64,000 bases of DNA from Pseudomonas sp. MM213 (GCF_020423045.1 NZ_CP081943.1:620001-684000); one strand, 5' to 3'; shown: positions 52,170 to 61,575, counted from the stretch's first letter. Translations and numbers: made by a program. The notes: a model not told the origin generated them from the letters alone.

Positions 52170-53050
52170 TGACGTTCTTCTTCGAAACCCTGCTCGGCGG
52201 CTTGCTCGCCGGGACCATGTATTCGCTGGTCGCCATCGGCTTCGTGCTGATCTACAAGGCCAGCGGCGTGTTCAATTTTGCCCAGGGCGCGATGCTGTTG
52301 TTCGCCGCGCTGACCTTCGTCAGCCTGCACGATCAGGGTGTGCCGTTTGCCCTGGCGCTGTTGCTGACCGTAGTGGTGATGATCATCGGCGCGTTGCTGA
52401 TCGAACGGCTGGTGCTGCGGCCACTGGTCAACCGCTCGCAGATCACCTTGTTCATGGCCACGCTTGGGCTGTCCTTCATCATCGAAGGCCTGGCACAAGG
52501 CTTGATGGGCTCGCAAGTGCGGGCGCTGGACTTAGGGATAGACGACGTGCCGGTGTTCATCGGCGGGATGATGGTCAGCCAGTTCGACCTGATCGCCGCG
52601 GCGGCGGCCATTGTGCTGGTGACGGTGCTGGCGTTGTTGTTCAACAAGACCCGCATCGGCGTGTCGTTGCGGGCGGTGGCGGATGACACCACCGCCGCGT
52701 TGTCGATCGGCATCAACCTCAACCGGATCTGGCAGATCGTCTGGGCCGTGGCCGGGGTTGTCGGGTTGGTGGCGGGACTGCTTTGGGGCGCTCGCCAAGG
52801 GGTGCAGTTTTCGCTGTCGCTGGTGGTGCTCAAAGCGTTGCCGGTGCTGATCATCGGTGGCTTCACCTCGATTGGCGGGGCCATCGTCGGTGGGCTGATT
52901 GTCGGCGCGGCGGAGAACCTCGCCGAGGTCTACATCGGCCCGCTGATCGGCGGCGGCATCACACCGTGGTTCGCCTATGTCCTGGCCCTGGCCTTCCTGT
53001 ACATCCGTCCCGCCGGCCTGTTCGGCGAGCGCGCCATCGAGCGAGTCTGA
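52169..53050 (+). CDS. ABC transporter permease, LivH-like
   Basis: 293 residues, about eight membrane helices; GGLLAGTMYSLVAIGFVLIY and GGFTSIGGAIVGGLIVGAAE are LivH signatures. Translationally coupled to the ATPase. Confidence 0.92.
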   Translation: MTFFFETLLGGLLAGTMYSLVAIGFVLIYKASGVFNFAQGAMLLFAALTFVSLHDQGVPFALALLLTVVVMIIGALLIERLVLRPLVNRSQITLFMATLGLSFIIEGLAQGLMGSQVRALDLGIDDVPVFIGGMMVSQFDLIAAAAAIVLVTVLALLFNKTRIGVSLRAVADDTTAALSIGINLNRIWQIVWAVAGVVGLVAGLLWGARQGVQFSLSLVVLKALPVLIIGGFTSIGGAIVGGLIVGAAENLAEVYIGPLIGGGITPWFAYVLALAFLYIRPAGLFGERAIERV

Positions 53051-53054
53051 ACCC

Positions 53055-54104
53055 ATGACCATTTCCCTTGCCCGCGAAACCGCGCCGTCGGTGTTGATCC
53101 AGCGTCGTATCCCGTTTGGACTGCTTGGCCTGTTATTGATCGCCTTCGTGGTCGTGCCGCTGACCGGCAACGACTATTGGCTGAACGCAATCCTGATCCC
53201 GTTTCTGGTGCTGTCCCTGGCCGGCCTCGGCCTGAATCTGCTCACCGGATACACCGGCCAGACCTCGGTCGGCGCGGCCGGGTTCATGGCGGTCGGGGCG
53301 TTTGCCACGTATGGGTTTTTGCTGCGCTTGCCTGAACTGGGCTTGCCCGTCGCGCTGCTCGGCGGTGGGTTGATCAGCGCGGTGGTGGGGTTTGTTTTCG
53401 GCCTGCCAAGTTCGCGGATCAAAGGCTTTTACCTGATGGTCACCACGCTGGCGGCGCAGTTTTTCCTGGAGTGGCTGTTCGTCAAATTCCCCTGGTTCTA
53501 CAACTACGGTTCGTCCGGGACCATTTCCGCACCGAAACTGGCGCTGTTCGGCCACGACCTGAACACGCCGCTCGGACGCTATCTGCTGACCCTGACCACC
53601 GTACTGTTGCTGACCTGGGTGGCGGTGAACCTGGTGAAAAGCCAGATCGGCCGCAACTGGATGGCGATCCGCGACATGGACACAGCCGCAGCGGTAATCG
53701 GCATTCCGGTGGTGCGCTACAAACACCTGGCGTTCGCCGTCAGTTCGTTCTACCTCGGCATCGCCGGGGCGCTGTGGGCCTTCGCCTACCTGGGCACTGC
53801 CAGCGCCAGCAGTTTCGATATCAACCGGTCGTTCCAGATCCTGTTCATCATCATTATCGGCGGGATGGGCAGCATCGCCGGCAACTTTGTCGGCGCCGCG
53901 TTCATCAGCCTGTTGCCGATTCTGCTCAGCCACGCCGGACAAGCCTTGTCCGGCGGTTCGGTGGACGCCGGGCAGTTGCAGAACCTGCAAAAAATCATCT
54001 TCGGCGTGCTGATCATCCTGTTCCTGATCAAGGAACCGGAAGGCCTGATCCGCCTGCTGGGCAACCTTCGTGAACGGCTGAGCCACTGGCCGCTGCGCTT
54101 CTGA
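53055..54104 (+). CDS. ABC transporter permease, LivM-like
   Basis: 349 residues, polytopic; LNLLTGYTGQTSVGAAGFMA and IIGGMGSIAGNFVGAAFI are LivM landmarks. ATG 53055 is 4 bp after the LivH-like stop; the earlier open frame lies inside that gene. Confidence 0.92.
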   Translation: MTISLARETAPSVLIQRRIPFGLLGLLLIAFVVVPLTGNDYWLNAILIPFLVLSLAGLGLNLLTGYTGQTSVGAAGFMAVGAFATYGFLLRLPELGLPVALLGGGLISAVVGFVFGLPSSRIKGFYLMVTTLAAQFFLEWLFVKFPWFYNYGSSGTISAPKLALFGHDLNTPLGRYLLTLTTVLLLTWVAVNLVKSQIGRNWMAIRDMDTAAAVIGIPVVRYKHLAFAVSSFYLGIAGALWAFAYLGTASASSFDINRSFQILFIIIIGGMGSIAGNFVGAAFISLLPILLSHAGQALSGGSVDAGQLQNLQKIIFGVLIILFLIKEPEGLIRLLGNLRERLSHWPLRF

Positions 54105-54134
54105 ATCCTTTCCATTATTAGATAGAGAGACAAC

Positions 54135-55475
54135 ATGCGTGCATCCTTGAAACGTTCGTTGGTCGGCGCCGCTTTGACGCTGGCCGTTTTCAGCAGTGCA
54201 GTGCCGGTGGTCCAGGCCTCGGCGGACCAGCAATTCTTCCCGTTGGCCACCTATCGCGTCGGCGCCTACGCCTCCAGCGGCGTGCAGGTGTGGGCCGGGA
54301 TGCTCGATTACCTGAACTACATCAACGATGTGGAAGGCGGAATCAACGGCGTCAAACTGGTGTGGCAGGAATGCGAAACCGAGTGGACGGCGGAGAAGGG
54401 CATCGAGTGCTACGAGCGCTTCAAGAAAGGCCTGGATGGCGCGCCGGTGGCAATCTATTCACCCAACGGCGCGCCGGCGGCCTATGCGTTGAGCGAGCGC
54501 GCGGAAGTCGACAAGATCCCGCTGATCACCCTCGGCTACGGGCGCACCGAAGCCACCGACGGCACGGTGTTCCCCTACAACTTCCCGGCGATGCTGACCT
54601 TCTATAGCGAGGCATCGAGCCTGATCAATTACATCGCTCAGCGCGAGGGCGGTTTCGACAAGCTCAAGGGCAAGAAGATTGCCACGGTCTATCACGACTC
54701 CGCGTATGGCCGGGAAACCCTCGGCCCGCTGAAACTGTTGGCGGAGAAATACGGCTTCGAGAACATCCAGATTCCGGTGGCCGATCCGGGTAACGAGCAA
54801 TCGGCACAATGGCGGCAGATTCGCCAGGTCAACCCGGACTGGGTGTTCCTGCGAACCTGGGGCGTGTCGACGCCGGTCGCGGTGAAAACCGCCGCACGAT
54901 TTGGCTTCCCTGTGGACCACATCATTGGCGACATCTGGGCCAGTTCCAGCGAAGACGTTTTGCCCGCAGGCGCCGCCGCGAAGGGTTATCTGGCGCTGAC
55001 GCCATACCCCGCAGGCGCTGATTTCGAGATCCACAAACGCCTCAAGCAATTCATCCTCGACAAGGGCAAGAGCGACCTCAAGGACCTGAAAAATTTCGGC
55101 AGCGTCTACTACAACTCCGGGCTGGTGAATGCCGCTGTCATGGTGGAAGCGATCCGTACTGCGCAAGGCAAATTCGGCAAGCGTCCGCTGAACGGCGAAG
55201 AAGGCCGCTGGGGTCTGGAACACCTGAACATCGACGATGCGCGGCTCAAGGACATGGGTTATTTCGGCCTGATGCAAAACCTCAAATTGTCCTGCAAGGA
55301 TCACGAGGGCGGCGGTTCGGCGCGGGTACAGCAGTGGGACGGCGCGAACTGGACGCTGATCAGCGACTGGATCGCCGCCGACCGCGCCTTGCTGCGGCCG
55401 TTGATCGATGAAAAATCCGCCGCGTTCGCCAAGGAAAAAGGCCTGACGCCACGCACCTGCACCGGGGATGAATAA
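54135..55475 (+). CDS. ABC transporter substrate-binding protein, LivK-like
   Basis: 446 residues with signal peptide ending VVQASAD. Type I periplasmic binding fold: TYRVGAYASSGVQVWAGMLD, VYHDSAYGRETLGPL. Longer than LivJ/LivK (about 370), like binding proteins of urea- or aromatic-type HAAT systems. Substrate unknown; an organosulfur compound is suggested by neighbours only. Confidence 0.9.
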   Translation: MRASLKRSLVGAALTLAVFSSAVPVVQASADQQFFPLATYRVGAYASSGVQVWAGMLDYLNYINDVEGGINGVKLVWQECETEWTAEKGIECYERFKKGLDGAPVAIYSPNGAPAAYALSERAEVDKIPLITLGYGRTEATDGTVFPYNFPAMLTFYSEASSLINYIAQREGGFDKLKGKKIATVYHDSAYGRETLGPLKLLAEKYGFENIQIPVADPGNEQSAQWRQIRQVNPDWVFLRTWGVSTPVAVKTAARFGFPVDHIIGDIWASSSEDVLPAGAAAKGYLALTPYPAGADFEIHKRLKQFILDKGKSDLKDLKNFGSVYYNSGLVNAAVMVEAIRTAQGKFGKRPLNGEEGRWGLEHLNIDDARLKDMGYFGLMQNLKLSCKDHEGGGSARVQQWDGANWTLISDWIAADRALLRPLIDEKSAAFAKEKGLTPRTCTGDE

Positions 55476-55478
55476 ACC

Positions 55479-56246
55479 ATGAGCCAAGCCGCCAGCGACA
55501 TTGCCGCCAATGACCTGTTGCGAGTCAATGACATCGAGGTGATCTACGACGGCGCGATCCTGGCCGTGGCCGGGGTTTCACTGACGGTGCCCAAGGGCGG
55601 CATCGTCGCGTTGCTCGGTGCCAACGGCGCGGGAAAAAGCACCACGCTGAAGGCGATTTCCGGGCTGGTGCGGGCCGAGCGGGCGCAAGTCAGTCGCGGC
55701 ACGATCGAGTTTCTCGGTCGCGATACGGCGGGTGTCGATCCCAGTCTGCGGGTGCGCCAAGGGATGGTGCACGTGCTGGAAGGTCGCCACGTGTTCCCGC
55801 AGTTGACGGTCGAAGACAACCTGCGCAGTGGCGGCTTCGTGCGCGGCTTGAACCGCCAGGACCTGGCCCGGGACCTGGAGCGGATTTACGCCTGGTTCCC
55901 GCGCCTGAAAACCAAGCGCAAGACCCAGGCAGGGCTGACGTCCGGTGGCGAGCAGCAGATGGTCGCCATCGGCCGGGCGTTGATGACACGTCCTACTTTG
56001 GTACTGCTTGATGAACCTTCCATGGGTTTGGCGCCTATTATCGTCCAGGAGATTTTCGAGATCGTCGCCCAGCTCAATCGTGACGAGCATGTGAGCTTTC
56101 TGATTGCCGAGCAAAACATTAATGTGGCGCTCAAGTACGCCTCTCAGGCCTATGTCCTCGACACCGGCCGGGTGGTGTTGTCCGGCAGCAGCGAGGCGCT
56201 GTTGGCGCGGGGCGATCTGCATGACTTTTATCTAGGTAAACACTGA
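55479..56246 (+). CDS. ABC transporter ATP-binding protein, LivF-like
   Basis: 255 residues: Walker A GANGAGKST, signature TSGGEQQMVAIGRAL, Walker B LVLLDEPSMGL. Second ATPase of the importer, 3 bp after the binding-protein gene. Confidence 0.92.
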   Translation: MSQAASDIAANDLLRVNDIEVIYDGAILAVAGVSLTVPKGGIVALLGANGAGKSTTLKAISGLVRAERAQVSRGTIEFLGRDTAGVDPSLRVRQGMVHVLEGRHVFPQLTVEDNLRSGGFVRGLNRQDLARDLERIYAWFPRLKTKRKTQAGLTSGGEQQMVAIGRALMTRPTLVLLDEPSMGLAPIIVQEIFEIVAQLNRDEHVSFLIAEQNINVALKYASQAYVLDTGRVVLSGSSEALLARGDLHDFYLGKH

Positions 56247-56260
56247 GCAGTGAGAACGCC

Positions 56261-57688
56261 ATGACTGAAACCCAACGCGGACAGGCGACCGACGCCATCC
56301 GCCACGCGGACATCCTGATCGTCGGCGGTGGCCTTAGCGGCGCGATGCTGGCGGCGCAGTTGTTGCGCCTGCCCGGCAGACGTTCGTTGCTGGTGATCGA
56401 GCCCCGGGCAGAACTTGGACGGGGTGAGGCCTACAGCGCGGTCGAGTTGGGCCATACGCTCAACGGCAACGCGGCGCGCATGAGCGTCGACCCGGACAAC
56501 GCCGACGACCTGACGCAATGGTTGACCGAGTACATCGCCGGCGGTGGCTGGTCGGAGTCCGATGAGCAGCATGTGCCGGTCAGCGAACTGTTTCCGCCCC
56601 GGGGGATTTTCGGGTTGTACGTGCAGCAACGGTTGGCCGAAGCGCAGGCGCTGGGCGCGTTGAATGGCTCGACGGTCGAGCATGTGCGGGCCGAGGTGGT
56701 GGACCTGCAGACGCTGGATGATTCGGTGCGGTTGAGCTTGAGTGACGGCCAGCGGTTGCAGGGTGCTTATGCGGTGCTGGCGACCGGGATGTTTCCGGCT
56801 GCGCGCACGCCACAGACCGAGTCCAGTGGCTTGAACGCTGCGGCGCTTGATCCCTGGGATGTTGCCGCGATGCGTGAGCTGGATCCGCTATCGACAGTGT
56901 TGATCATCGGTTCGGGCCTGACCATGGTCGATGCCGTGGTGTCGCTGGAACAGGCCGGGCATCGCGGGTCGATCGAAGTGTTTTCCCGGCATGGCTTGCT
57001 GCCGCACGTGCGTCGACAACCACCGGCGTGGGTGGATTTTCTTGCCGAGGATCACAGCATTCGTACGCCGCGACAGTTGGTGCGAGCACTGCGTCGGCAT
57101 TGCCGGGATGCCATTGAACAGGGTATCGACTGGCAGGCGCCACTGGATACGGTGCGGGTGCATATCGGTCGGTTGTGGAGTCAGGCGACGGATGGGCAGC
57201 GTCGGCAGTTTGTGCGGCATGTGCGGCCGTGGTGGGAAAGTCATCATCACCGGTCGCCGCCGTTGAGTGCCGAGTTGGTTGCGCGATTGCACGGGGAAGG
57301 GCGGTTGCGGATTCAGGCGGCTTCGTTCAAAGGGCTGGAGCCGGCTTCGGGTGGTGTCAGTATCCGTATTCGTCGCCGTGGTGAAGCGCAAACGGTTGTC
57401 GTCAGTGGCGCGGCGTTGATCAATTCCAGTGGCATTGAGTATGACTGGCGACGGGTGGCGCGACCGTTGCCGCAGCAGCTGTTGGCCCGTGGGTTGGTGC
57501 GGCCGGGGCCGTTGGCGTTGGGGATTGCGGCGGCGGTTGATGGCGCGGTGCTGGGGGGGGATGGGCAGGTTGCGAGTCGACTGTTTGCCATGGGGCCGCC
57601 GTTGCGGGGGATGTGGTGGGAGAGTACGGCGGTGACTGACGTGGCTAGTCAGGCCAAGGCTTTGGCTTTGCGCTTGGTTGGGGGTTAG
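56261..57688 (+). CDS. FAD/NAD(P)-binding protein
   Basis: 475 residues with two dinucleotide motifs: ILIVGGGLSGAMLAAQLLR at the N-terminus and VLIIGSGLTMVDAVVSL in the middle, plus RGEAYSAVELGHTLN. This is the FAD-NAD(P)-binding group of unknown substrate related to HcaB/hydroxylating enzymes. Last gene of the transporter operon; the codon use turns G-rich near the 3' end and repeat R begins 3 bp after the stop. Confidence 0.82.
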   Translation: MTETQRGQATDAIRHADILIVGGGLSGAMLAAQLLRLPGRRSLLVIEPRAELGRGEAYSAVELGHTLNGNAARMSVDPDNADDLTQWLTEYIAGGGWSESDEQHVPVSELFPPRGIFGLYVQQRLAEAQALGALNGSTVEHVRAEVVDLQTLDDSVRLSLSDGQRLQGAYAVLATGMFPAARTPQTESSGLNAAALDPWDVAAMRELDPLSTVLIIGSGLTMVDAVVSLEQAGHRGSIEVFSRHGLLPHVRRQPPAWVDFLAEDHSIRTPRQLVRALRRHCRDAIEQGIDWQAPLDTVRVHIGRLWSQATDGQRRQFVRHVRPWWESHHHRSPPLSAELVARLHGEGRLRIQAASFKGLEPASGGVSIRIRRRGEAQTVVVSGAALINSSGIEYDWRRVARPLPQQLLARGLVRPGPLALGIAAAVDGAVLGGDGQVASRLFAMGPPLRGMWWESTAVTDVASQAKALALRLVGG

Positions 57689-57690
57689 GT

Positions 57691-57763
57691 TGGGGGTATA
57701 TCCGTTTTTTTTGTGATGGCTGGTATTGGTTTCGCCCTTACGGCGAGTCACTTTGGAAAAGCC
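57691..57763 (+). repeat. Dispersed repeat R, copy D forward arm, left part
   Basis: Outer 73 bp of an R arm with a run of eight Ts, interrupted by the IS at AAAAGCC. The remainder resumes at 59023. Confidence 0.88.
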
Positions 57764-59022
57764 TGTACGGACCGGACACATGGTTGACGGGTGTGCGGGG
57801 ACATGGTGGACACTTTTCGGCGAGCCAACTTCGCCGGGAATCCATCATGCCCTGGGACACGAGAGATACCATGAGCCTGAAAGAAGAGTTTGTTGCCTTA
57901 GCACGGCAACCCGGCAGCAATAAACGAGAACTGTGTCGACGGTTCGGCATCAGTCCGCAAACGGCCTACAAGTGGCTCAACCGCTACGAGACACACGGTC
58001 AGTCGGGACTGCAAGAGAAGTCCCGCAGACCTGCAACCAGCCCCAAGCTGACCCCTGCTGCTTTGGAGGCCGAAGTCTTAGCCCTCAGGCAAGAACATCC
58101 CGCATGGGGCGGACGCACAATCAGCATCATCTTGAAAAAGCAGATCGCTCCCAGCACCGTCACCAATGTCCTGCGCAGGCACGGGCTGATTCAGCCTGCT
58201 CAGAATGAGCAAGAGGCCAAGCTGAGATTTGAACACGATGCGCCTAACGATCTGTGGCAGATGGATTTCAAGGGGCACTTCTCAACGCAAGAAGGCCGAT
58301 GCCACCCCCTGACTTTGTTGGACGACCACTCACGATTCAATTTGGCTATTCAGGCCTGCGATAACGAGCGCGGAGCCACGGTGAAGGAAAAGATGATTGA
58401 GGTATTCCAGCGCTTCGGATTACCAGCACGCATCAATGTTGATAACGGCCCGCCATGGGGCTCACCGCGCAACCCAGGTGAAATCACAGAGCTGAGTATC
58501 TGGCTGATTCGTTTAGGAATCCGGATCAGCTTCAGCCGCCCTTACCATCCCCAAACCAATGGGAAGATCGAGCGCTTCCACCGTTCACTCAAAGCCGAAG
58601 TGCTTGAGGGGCGTCAATTTTCCACGGTCAAGGAGGCTCAATCCGCGTTTGATCGATGGCGGGAGGTTTATAACCTGCAACGGCCTCATCAAGCGTTGAA
58701 CTATCAAGTGCCGATGGACCGGTATCGCTCTAGCCCCTGGGCTTATCCGCAGCAACTATCGGAGTTTGAATACGGGCCGGACGATGTGTTGGCCAAGGTT
58801 TATCACAGCCGATTTCGCTTTCAGAAACGCTATTTCAGCATCGCCAAGGGCTTGGTTGGGCAGCACATCGCAATACGGCCCAACCCTGAAAGAAATGGAC
58901 TCTTTGACGTCTACTTCTGCCATCACTTCCTAAGAACGTTCGACGTGAGCAAACCTGACTATGGGTCATAATGTGTCAACCATGTCCCCGCACATGTGTC
59001 CACCATGTGTCCGGTCCGTACA
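57764..59022 (+). mobile_element. IS481-family insertion sequence, 1259 bp, intact
   Basis: Terminal inverted repeats begin TGTACGGACCGGACACATGG at both ends and extend about 45 bp with mismatches. A 7-bp direct repeat AAAAGCC flanks it (57757-57763 and 59023-59029). Removing the IS and one copy of the repeat restores repeat R exactly as in copy C. Confidence 0.95.
57847..58971 (+). CDS. IS481 family transposase
   Basis: 374 residues: N-terminal helix-turn-helix (RELCRRFGISPQTAYKWLNR), then a DDE integrase core with Asp in QMDFKGHF, Asp in NVDNGPPWG and Glu in GKIERFHRSL. ATG 57847 (GGGAA upstream) or the internal ATG 24 bp on may be used. No frameshift or stop, so probably active. Confidence 0.93.
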   Translation: MPWDTRDTMSLKEEFVALARQPGSNKRELCRRFGISPQTAYKWLNRYETHGQSGLQEKSRRPATSPKLTPAALEAEVLALRQEHPAWGGRTISIILKKQIAPSTVTNVLRRHGLIQPAQNEQEAKLRFEHDAPNDLWQMDFKGHFSTQEGRCHPLTLLDDHSRFNLAIQACDNERGATVKEKMIEVFQRFGLPARINVDNGPPWGSPRNPGEITELSIWLIRLGIRISFSRPYHPQTNGKIERFHRSLKAEVLEGRQFSTVKEAQSAFDRWREVYNLQRPHQALNYQVPMDRYRSSPWAYPQQLSEFEYGPDDVLAKVYHSRFRFQKRYFSIAKGLVGQHIAIRPNPERNGLFDVYFCHHFLRTFDVSKPDYGS

Positions 59023-59288
59023 AAAAGCCCCAAAGTAACCAAAGGGCTCTTGCCCCTTTCGTTCGGTGCCTCGCTAATGCTCGGCATGCCCTCGCTCCGG
59101 TCCTGCTCCGTGGGCCCGCCGCGATCGGCCATCCTTGGCCGTGCGCGGCTAACCCGGCATCCATGCCGGGTTGCCCCACTACGCAGAACCTCCACTCAGC
59201 CTCTCGAGGGGGCGTGTACCTCAAGATCAAAAGCTGAAGGCGAGCTAACGCTCGACCTGATGAGTGGTGAAAATCAAAAGCAAACGCG
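59023..59288 (+). repeat. Dispersed repeat R, copy D forward arm, right part
   Basis: Continuation of the arm split by the IS; ends with the GGCGAGCTAACGCTCGACC hairpin variant. Confidence 0.88.
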
Positions 59289-59294
59289 ATTCCC

Positions 59295-59384
59295 TGTAGG
59301 AGCCGGCTTGCTGGCGATGGCGGTGTGTCAGTCAACGTATGTATTGGCTGGACGGACGCCATCGCCAGCAAGCCGGCTCCTACA
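59295..59384. repeat. REPIN
   Basis: TGTAGGAGCCGGCTTGCTGG ... CCAGCAAGCCGGCTCCTACA between the two arms of composite D. Confidence 0.9.
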
Positions 59385-59433
59385 GGGGAATGCGTAAGTG
59401 TCCGAAATTAGTGGGCCACCACAAGATCAAATG

Positions 59434-59463
59434 CCAAAGCCAAAGCCAAAGCCAAAGCCAAAG
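59434..59463. repeat. Hexanucleotide tandem repeat (CCAAAG)x5
   Basis: Five perfect CCAAAG units in a row, in noncoding sequence between two REPINs. Confidence 0.9.
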
Positions 59464-59511
59464 CGAGGCGGCTTGCCAACCGACCTGTCTCTTTGATCGT
59501 ACGCATTCCCC

Positions 59512-59612
59512 TGTAGGAGCCAGCTTGCTGGCGATGGACGTCAACGATAACGCGTGCTGTCTGAATGAACGCGTTGTCCGGACGTTTTTCGCGGGCAAGC
59601 CTCGCTCCTACA
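59512..59612. repeat. REPIN
   Basis: TGTAGGAGCCAGCTTGCTGG ... GGGCAAGCCTCGCTCCTACA, near-identical to the one at 28346-28446. Confidence 0.9.
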
Positions 59613-59635
59613 GGGAATCGCGTACGCTTTTGATT

Positions 59636-59938
59636 TCCACCACTCATCAGGTCGAGCGTTAGCTCGCCTTCCGCTTTTGATCTGAGCGCCCCCTCGAGAG
59701 GCCGAGTGGAGGTTCTGCGTAGTGGGCAACCCGGCATGGATGCCGGGTTAGCCGCCCCCGGCCAAGGATGGCCGATGGCGGCGGGCCCACGGAGCAGGAC
59801 CGGAGCGAGGGCATGGCGAGCCTTAGCGAGCCACCGAACGAAAGGGGCAAGAGCGCTTGGTTACTTGGCGCTCTTCCAAGTGACTCGCCGTAAGGGCGAA
59901 ACCAATATCAGCCATCACAAAAAAAAACGGATATGCCC
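59636..59938 (-). repeat. Dispersed repeat R, copy D (reverse arm)
   Basis: Reverse arm; its outer end carries the same poly-T variant as the forward arm, unlike copies A-C, suggesting the arms are kept alike. Confidence 0.85.
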
Positions 59939-59947
59939 CCAAACAAA

Positions 59948-59982
59948 GAAACCCCGAAAAGACCAAATCCTCCCGGGGTTTC
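59948..59982 (-). terminator. Terminator for the secreted-protein gene at 60010
   Basis: GAAACCCC and GGGGTTTC pair around a 19-nt loop; a T-rich tract follows on the minus strand. Confidence 0.6.
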
Positions 59983-60009
59983 CTATTCAAAGCCGCACAA
60001 ACCAGCCAA

Positions 60010-60234
60010 TCAATAACGCTGATACTTGGACCCAAACTCAGGACGGTTTTCAGCGACATACAACGTACTCGCCTGAGTGTCTTTACGATCAACACCAACC
60101 GTATTCACATTCAACGTAGCCGGCTGACTGACCTTCGCCGCCGCCACCACCGGCAAAGAAGCGTGAGGCGCCGCGATGGCCGATGTAGCACCAAGAACCG
60201 AAAGGACGAAACCAAGACCGATAATGCTTTTCAT
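60010..60234 (-). CDS. Small secreted protein with AENRPEFGSKYQRY tail
   Basis: 74 residues: signal peptide to about residue 21 (SAIAAP), short linker, and a C-terminal VAENRPEFGSKYQRY almost the same as in the gene at 61228. ATG 60234 follows TGGAG. Proteins with this tail are sometimes annotated as phage infection proteins in Pseudomonas; no function is evident from sequence. Confidence 0.75.
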   Translation of the reverse strand: MKSIIGLGFVLSVLGATSAIAAPHASLPVVAAAKVSQPATLNVNTVGVDRKDTQASTLYVAENRPEFGSKYQRY

Positions 60235-60344
60235 GATGTTGCTCCAGAACTGTGGGAAGAAGATGGGCCCACAGTAGTCCTGGAGCATCACGATGAAAAA
60301 ACACCCTCACGCATAGTCTTTATCGAGAACGTTGATCCACGCCG

Positions 60345-61079
60345 TCAGCGTGGTGTGCGGTCTGCCAGCCAGCGCTGCTTGAGCTGTTCCAGGCGCCCGT
60401 CCTGGCGCATCGTGTTCAGCGCCTGTTGCCAGCGCGCAATCTGACGCGGGTCGCTCAACGGCGAAAAAGCGATATAGGTGGCTTCCTTCATCAGCGGTAT
60501 CTGGTAGTGCAACTGCTCAGGTGGCACTCCTTCTTCACGGGCCATGGTGGCGACGGAAAGGGTGTCGGCCACCACGAACTCCGCGCGACCCAGGCGGGCC
60601 AGACGCATCATTTGTTCGGGGGTTTCCACGCCGTACAGATTGTTCACATCCTGCTTCTGCAAGTAGCTGTAGACCAGCCATTTTCGCGGAACGGCAATGC
60701 GGCCCTGATGACCGGCCTCCAGCAGACTGCGCACCGGTTGCCGGGTACTTTCAGTGGAATACAGAGCGGTTTCCACCTCCATCAGCGGACCGACCCACTG
60801 ATACTGGCCATCACGCTCGGCAGTGCGCAACACGGTGAACACCCCTGTGGTGGGCTCGGTGCTGGCCACATGCAAGGCGCGCAGTAGCGGGACTTGCTGA
60901 AAGTGCACCTGGTCGCCAGCCATGTCGGCCAGTGCCTGCACCACGTCCACGCCAAACCCCACCAGCTGATTACCCTGCTGGAAATGCAGGGGCGGGTGGT
61001 TGTCAGTCAGCATGTTCAGGTCTGCCGCGACCGCAGTGAACGTCAAAAGAGACAGCAGGCAAACGGCGATGCGCTTCAT
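60345..61079 (-). CDS. Extracellular solute-binding protein, family 3
   Basis: 244 residues with signal peptide (to VAADLN) and SBP_bac_3 fold: NHPPLHFQQGNQLVGFGVDV, TGVFTVLRTAERDGQYQWVG, WQQALNTMRQDGRLEQLKQR. Amino-acid-binding type, no transporter genes nearby. Ends ADRTPR. Confidence 0.87.
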   Translation of the reverse strand: MKRIAVCLLSLLTFTAVAADLNMLTDNHPPLHFQQGNQLVGFGVDVVQALADMAGDQVHFQQVPLLRALHVASTEPTTGVFTVLRTAERDGQYQWVGPLMEVETALYSTESTRQPVRSLLEAGHQGRIAVPRKWLVYSYLQKQDVNNLYGVETPEQMMRLARLGRAEFVVADTLSVATMAREEGVPPEQLHYQIPLMKEATYIAFSPLSDPRQIARWQQALNTMRQDGRLEQLKQRWLADRTPR

Positions 61080-61134
61080 GAATCGTCCTTGATCGAATGA
61101 GGCACGAAGCTTAGTACGAGCGTGCAGTCACTGT

Positions 61135-61156
61135 CCCGCGCAATTGAGCGGGCTTT
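61135..61156 (+). terminator. Possible plus-strand terminator hairpin
   Basis: CCCGC-GCAATTGA-GCGGG followed by CTTTT. There is no plus-strand gene ending here, so significance is doubtful. Confidence 0.3.
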
Positions 61157-61227
61157 TGCGTCAGACCTGAGGATTTATAGGTATCACTCGCTCCCACAGG
61201 GGATCTTTGTTGCGACGTGGATCGCGA

Positions 61228-61575
61228 TCAATACCGCTGATATTTCGAACCGAACTCTGCGCGGTTTTCCGCCACGATCACGCCGCCGCGTACGGCGTTG
61301 TCCGGGCTGATCAGGGCGACACGTTCACGCAGTTCCTGCAGGCGATCGGCACCGCCTTCGGCGACACGTTCACGCAGCTCTTGCAGGCGATCGGCACCGC
61401 CTTCAGCTACGCGGTTCTGTTGCAGCCGATCCGAGCCACCTTCCACCAGCAGTTGCTGGATCTGGCTGTGGGACACCGCGCTCACGGTGCTGGCCGAGGC
61501 CAGATTCGACAGGCCGAGACCACCGACCAGTGCCAGACCGAGTGCCAGGGAAGAAACTTTCGAGAAATTGATCAT
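61228..61575 (-). CDS. Secreted repeat protein with AENRAEFGSKYQRY tail
   Basis: 115 residues: signal peptide to about residue 29 (LASAST), then two perfect 15-residue units RVAEGGADRLQELRE (45-bp direct repeats at 61322-61366 and 61367-61411) after a diverged unit (LVEGGSDRLQQN), then VAENRAEFGSKYQRY. GGAG is 8 bp before ATG 61575. Tail homologous to the protein at 60010. Repeats likely form an amphipathic helix. Confidence 0.78.
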   Translation of the reverse strand: MINFSKVSSLALGLALVGGLGLSNLASASTVSAVSHSQIQQLLVEGGSDRLQQNRVAEGGADRLQELRERVAEGGADRLQELRERVALISPDNAVRGGVIVAENRAEFGSKYQRY

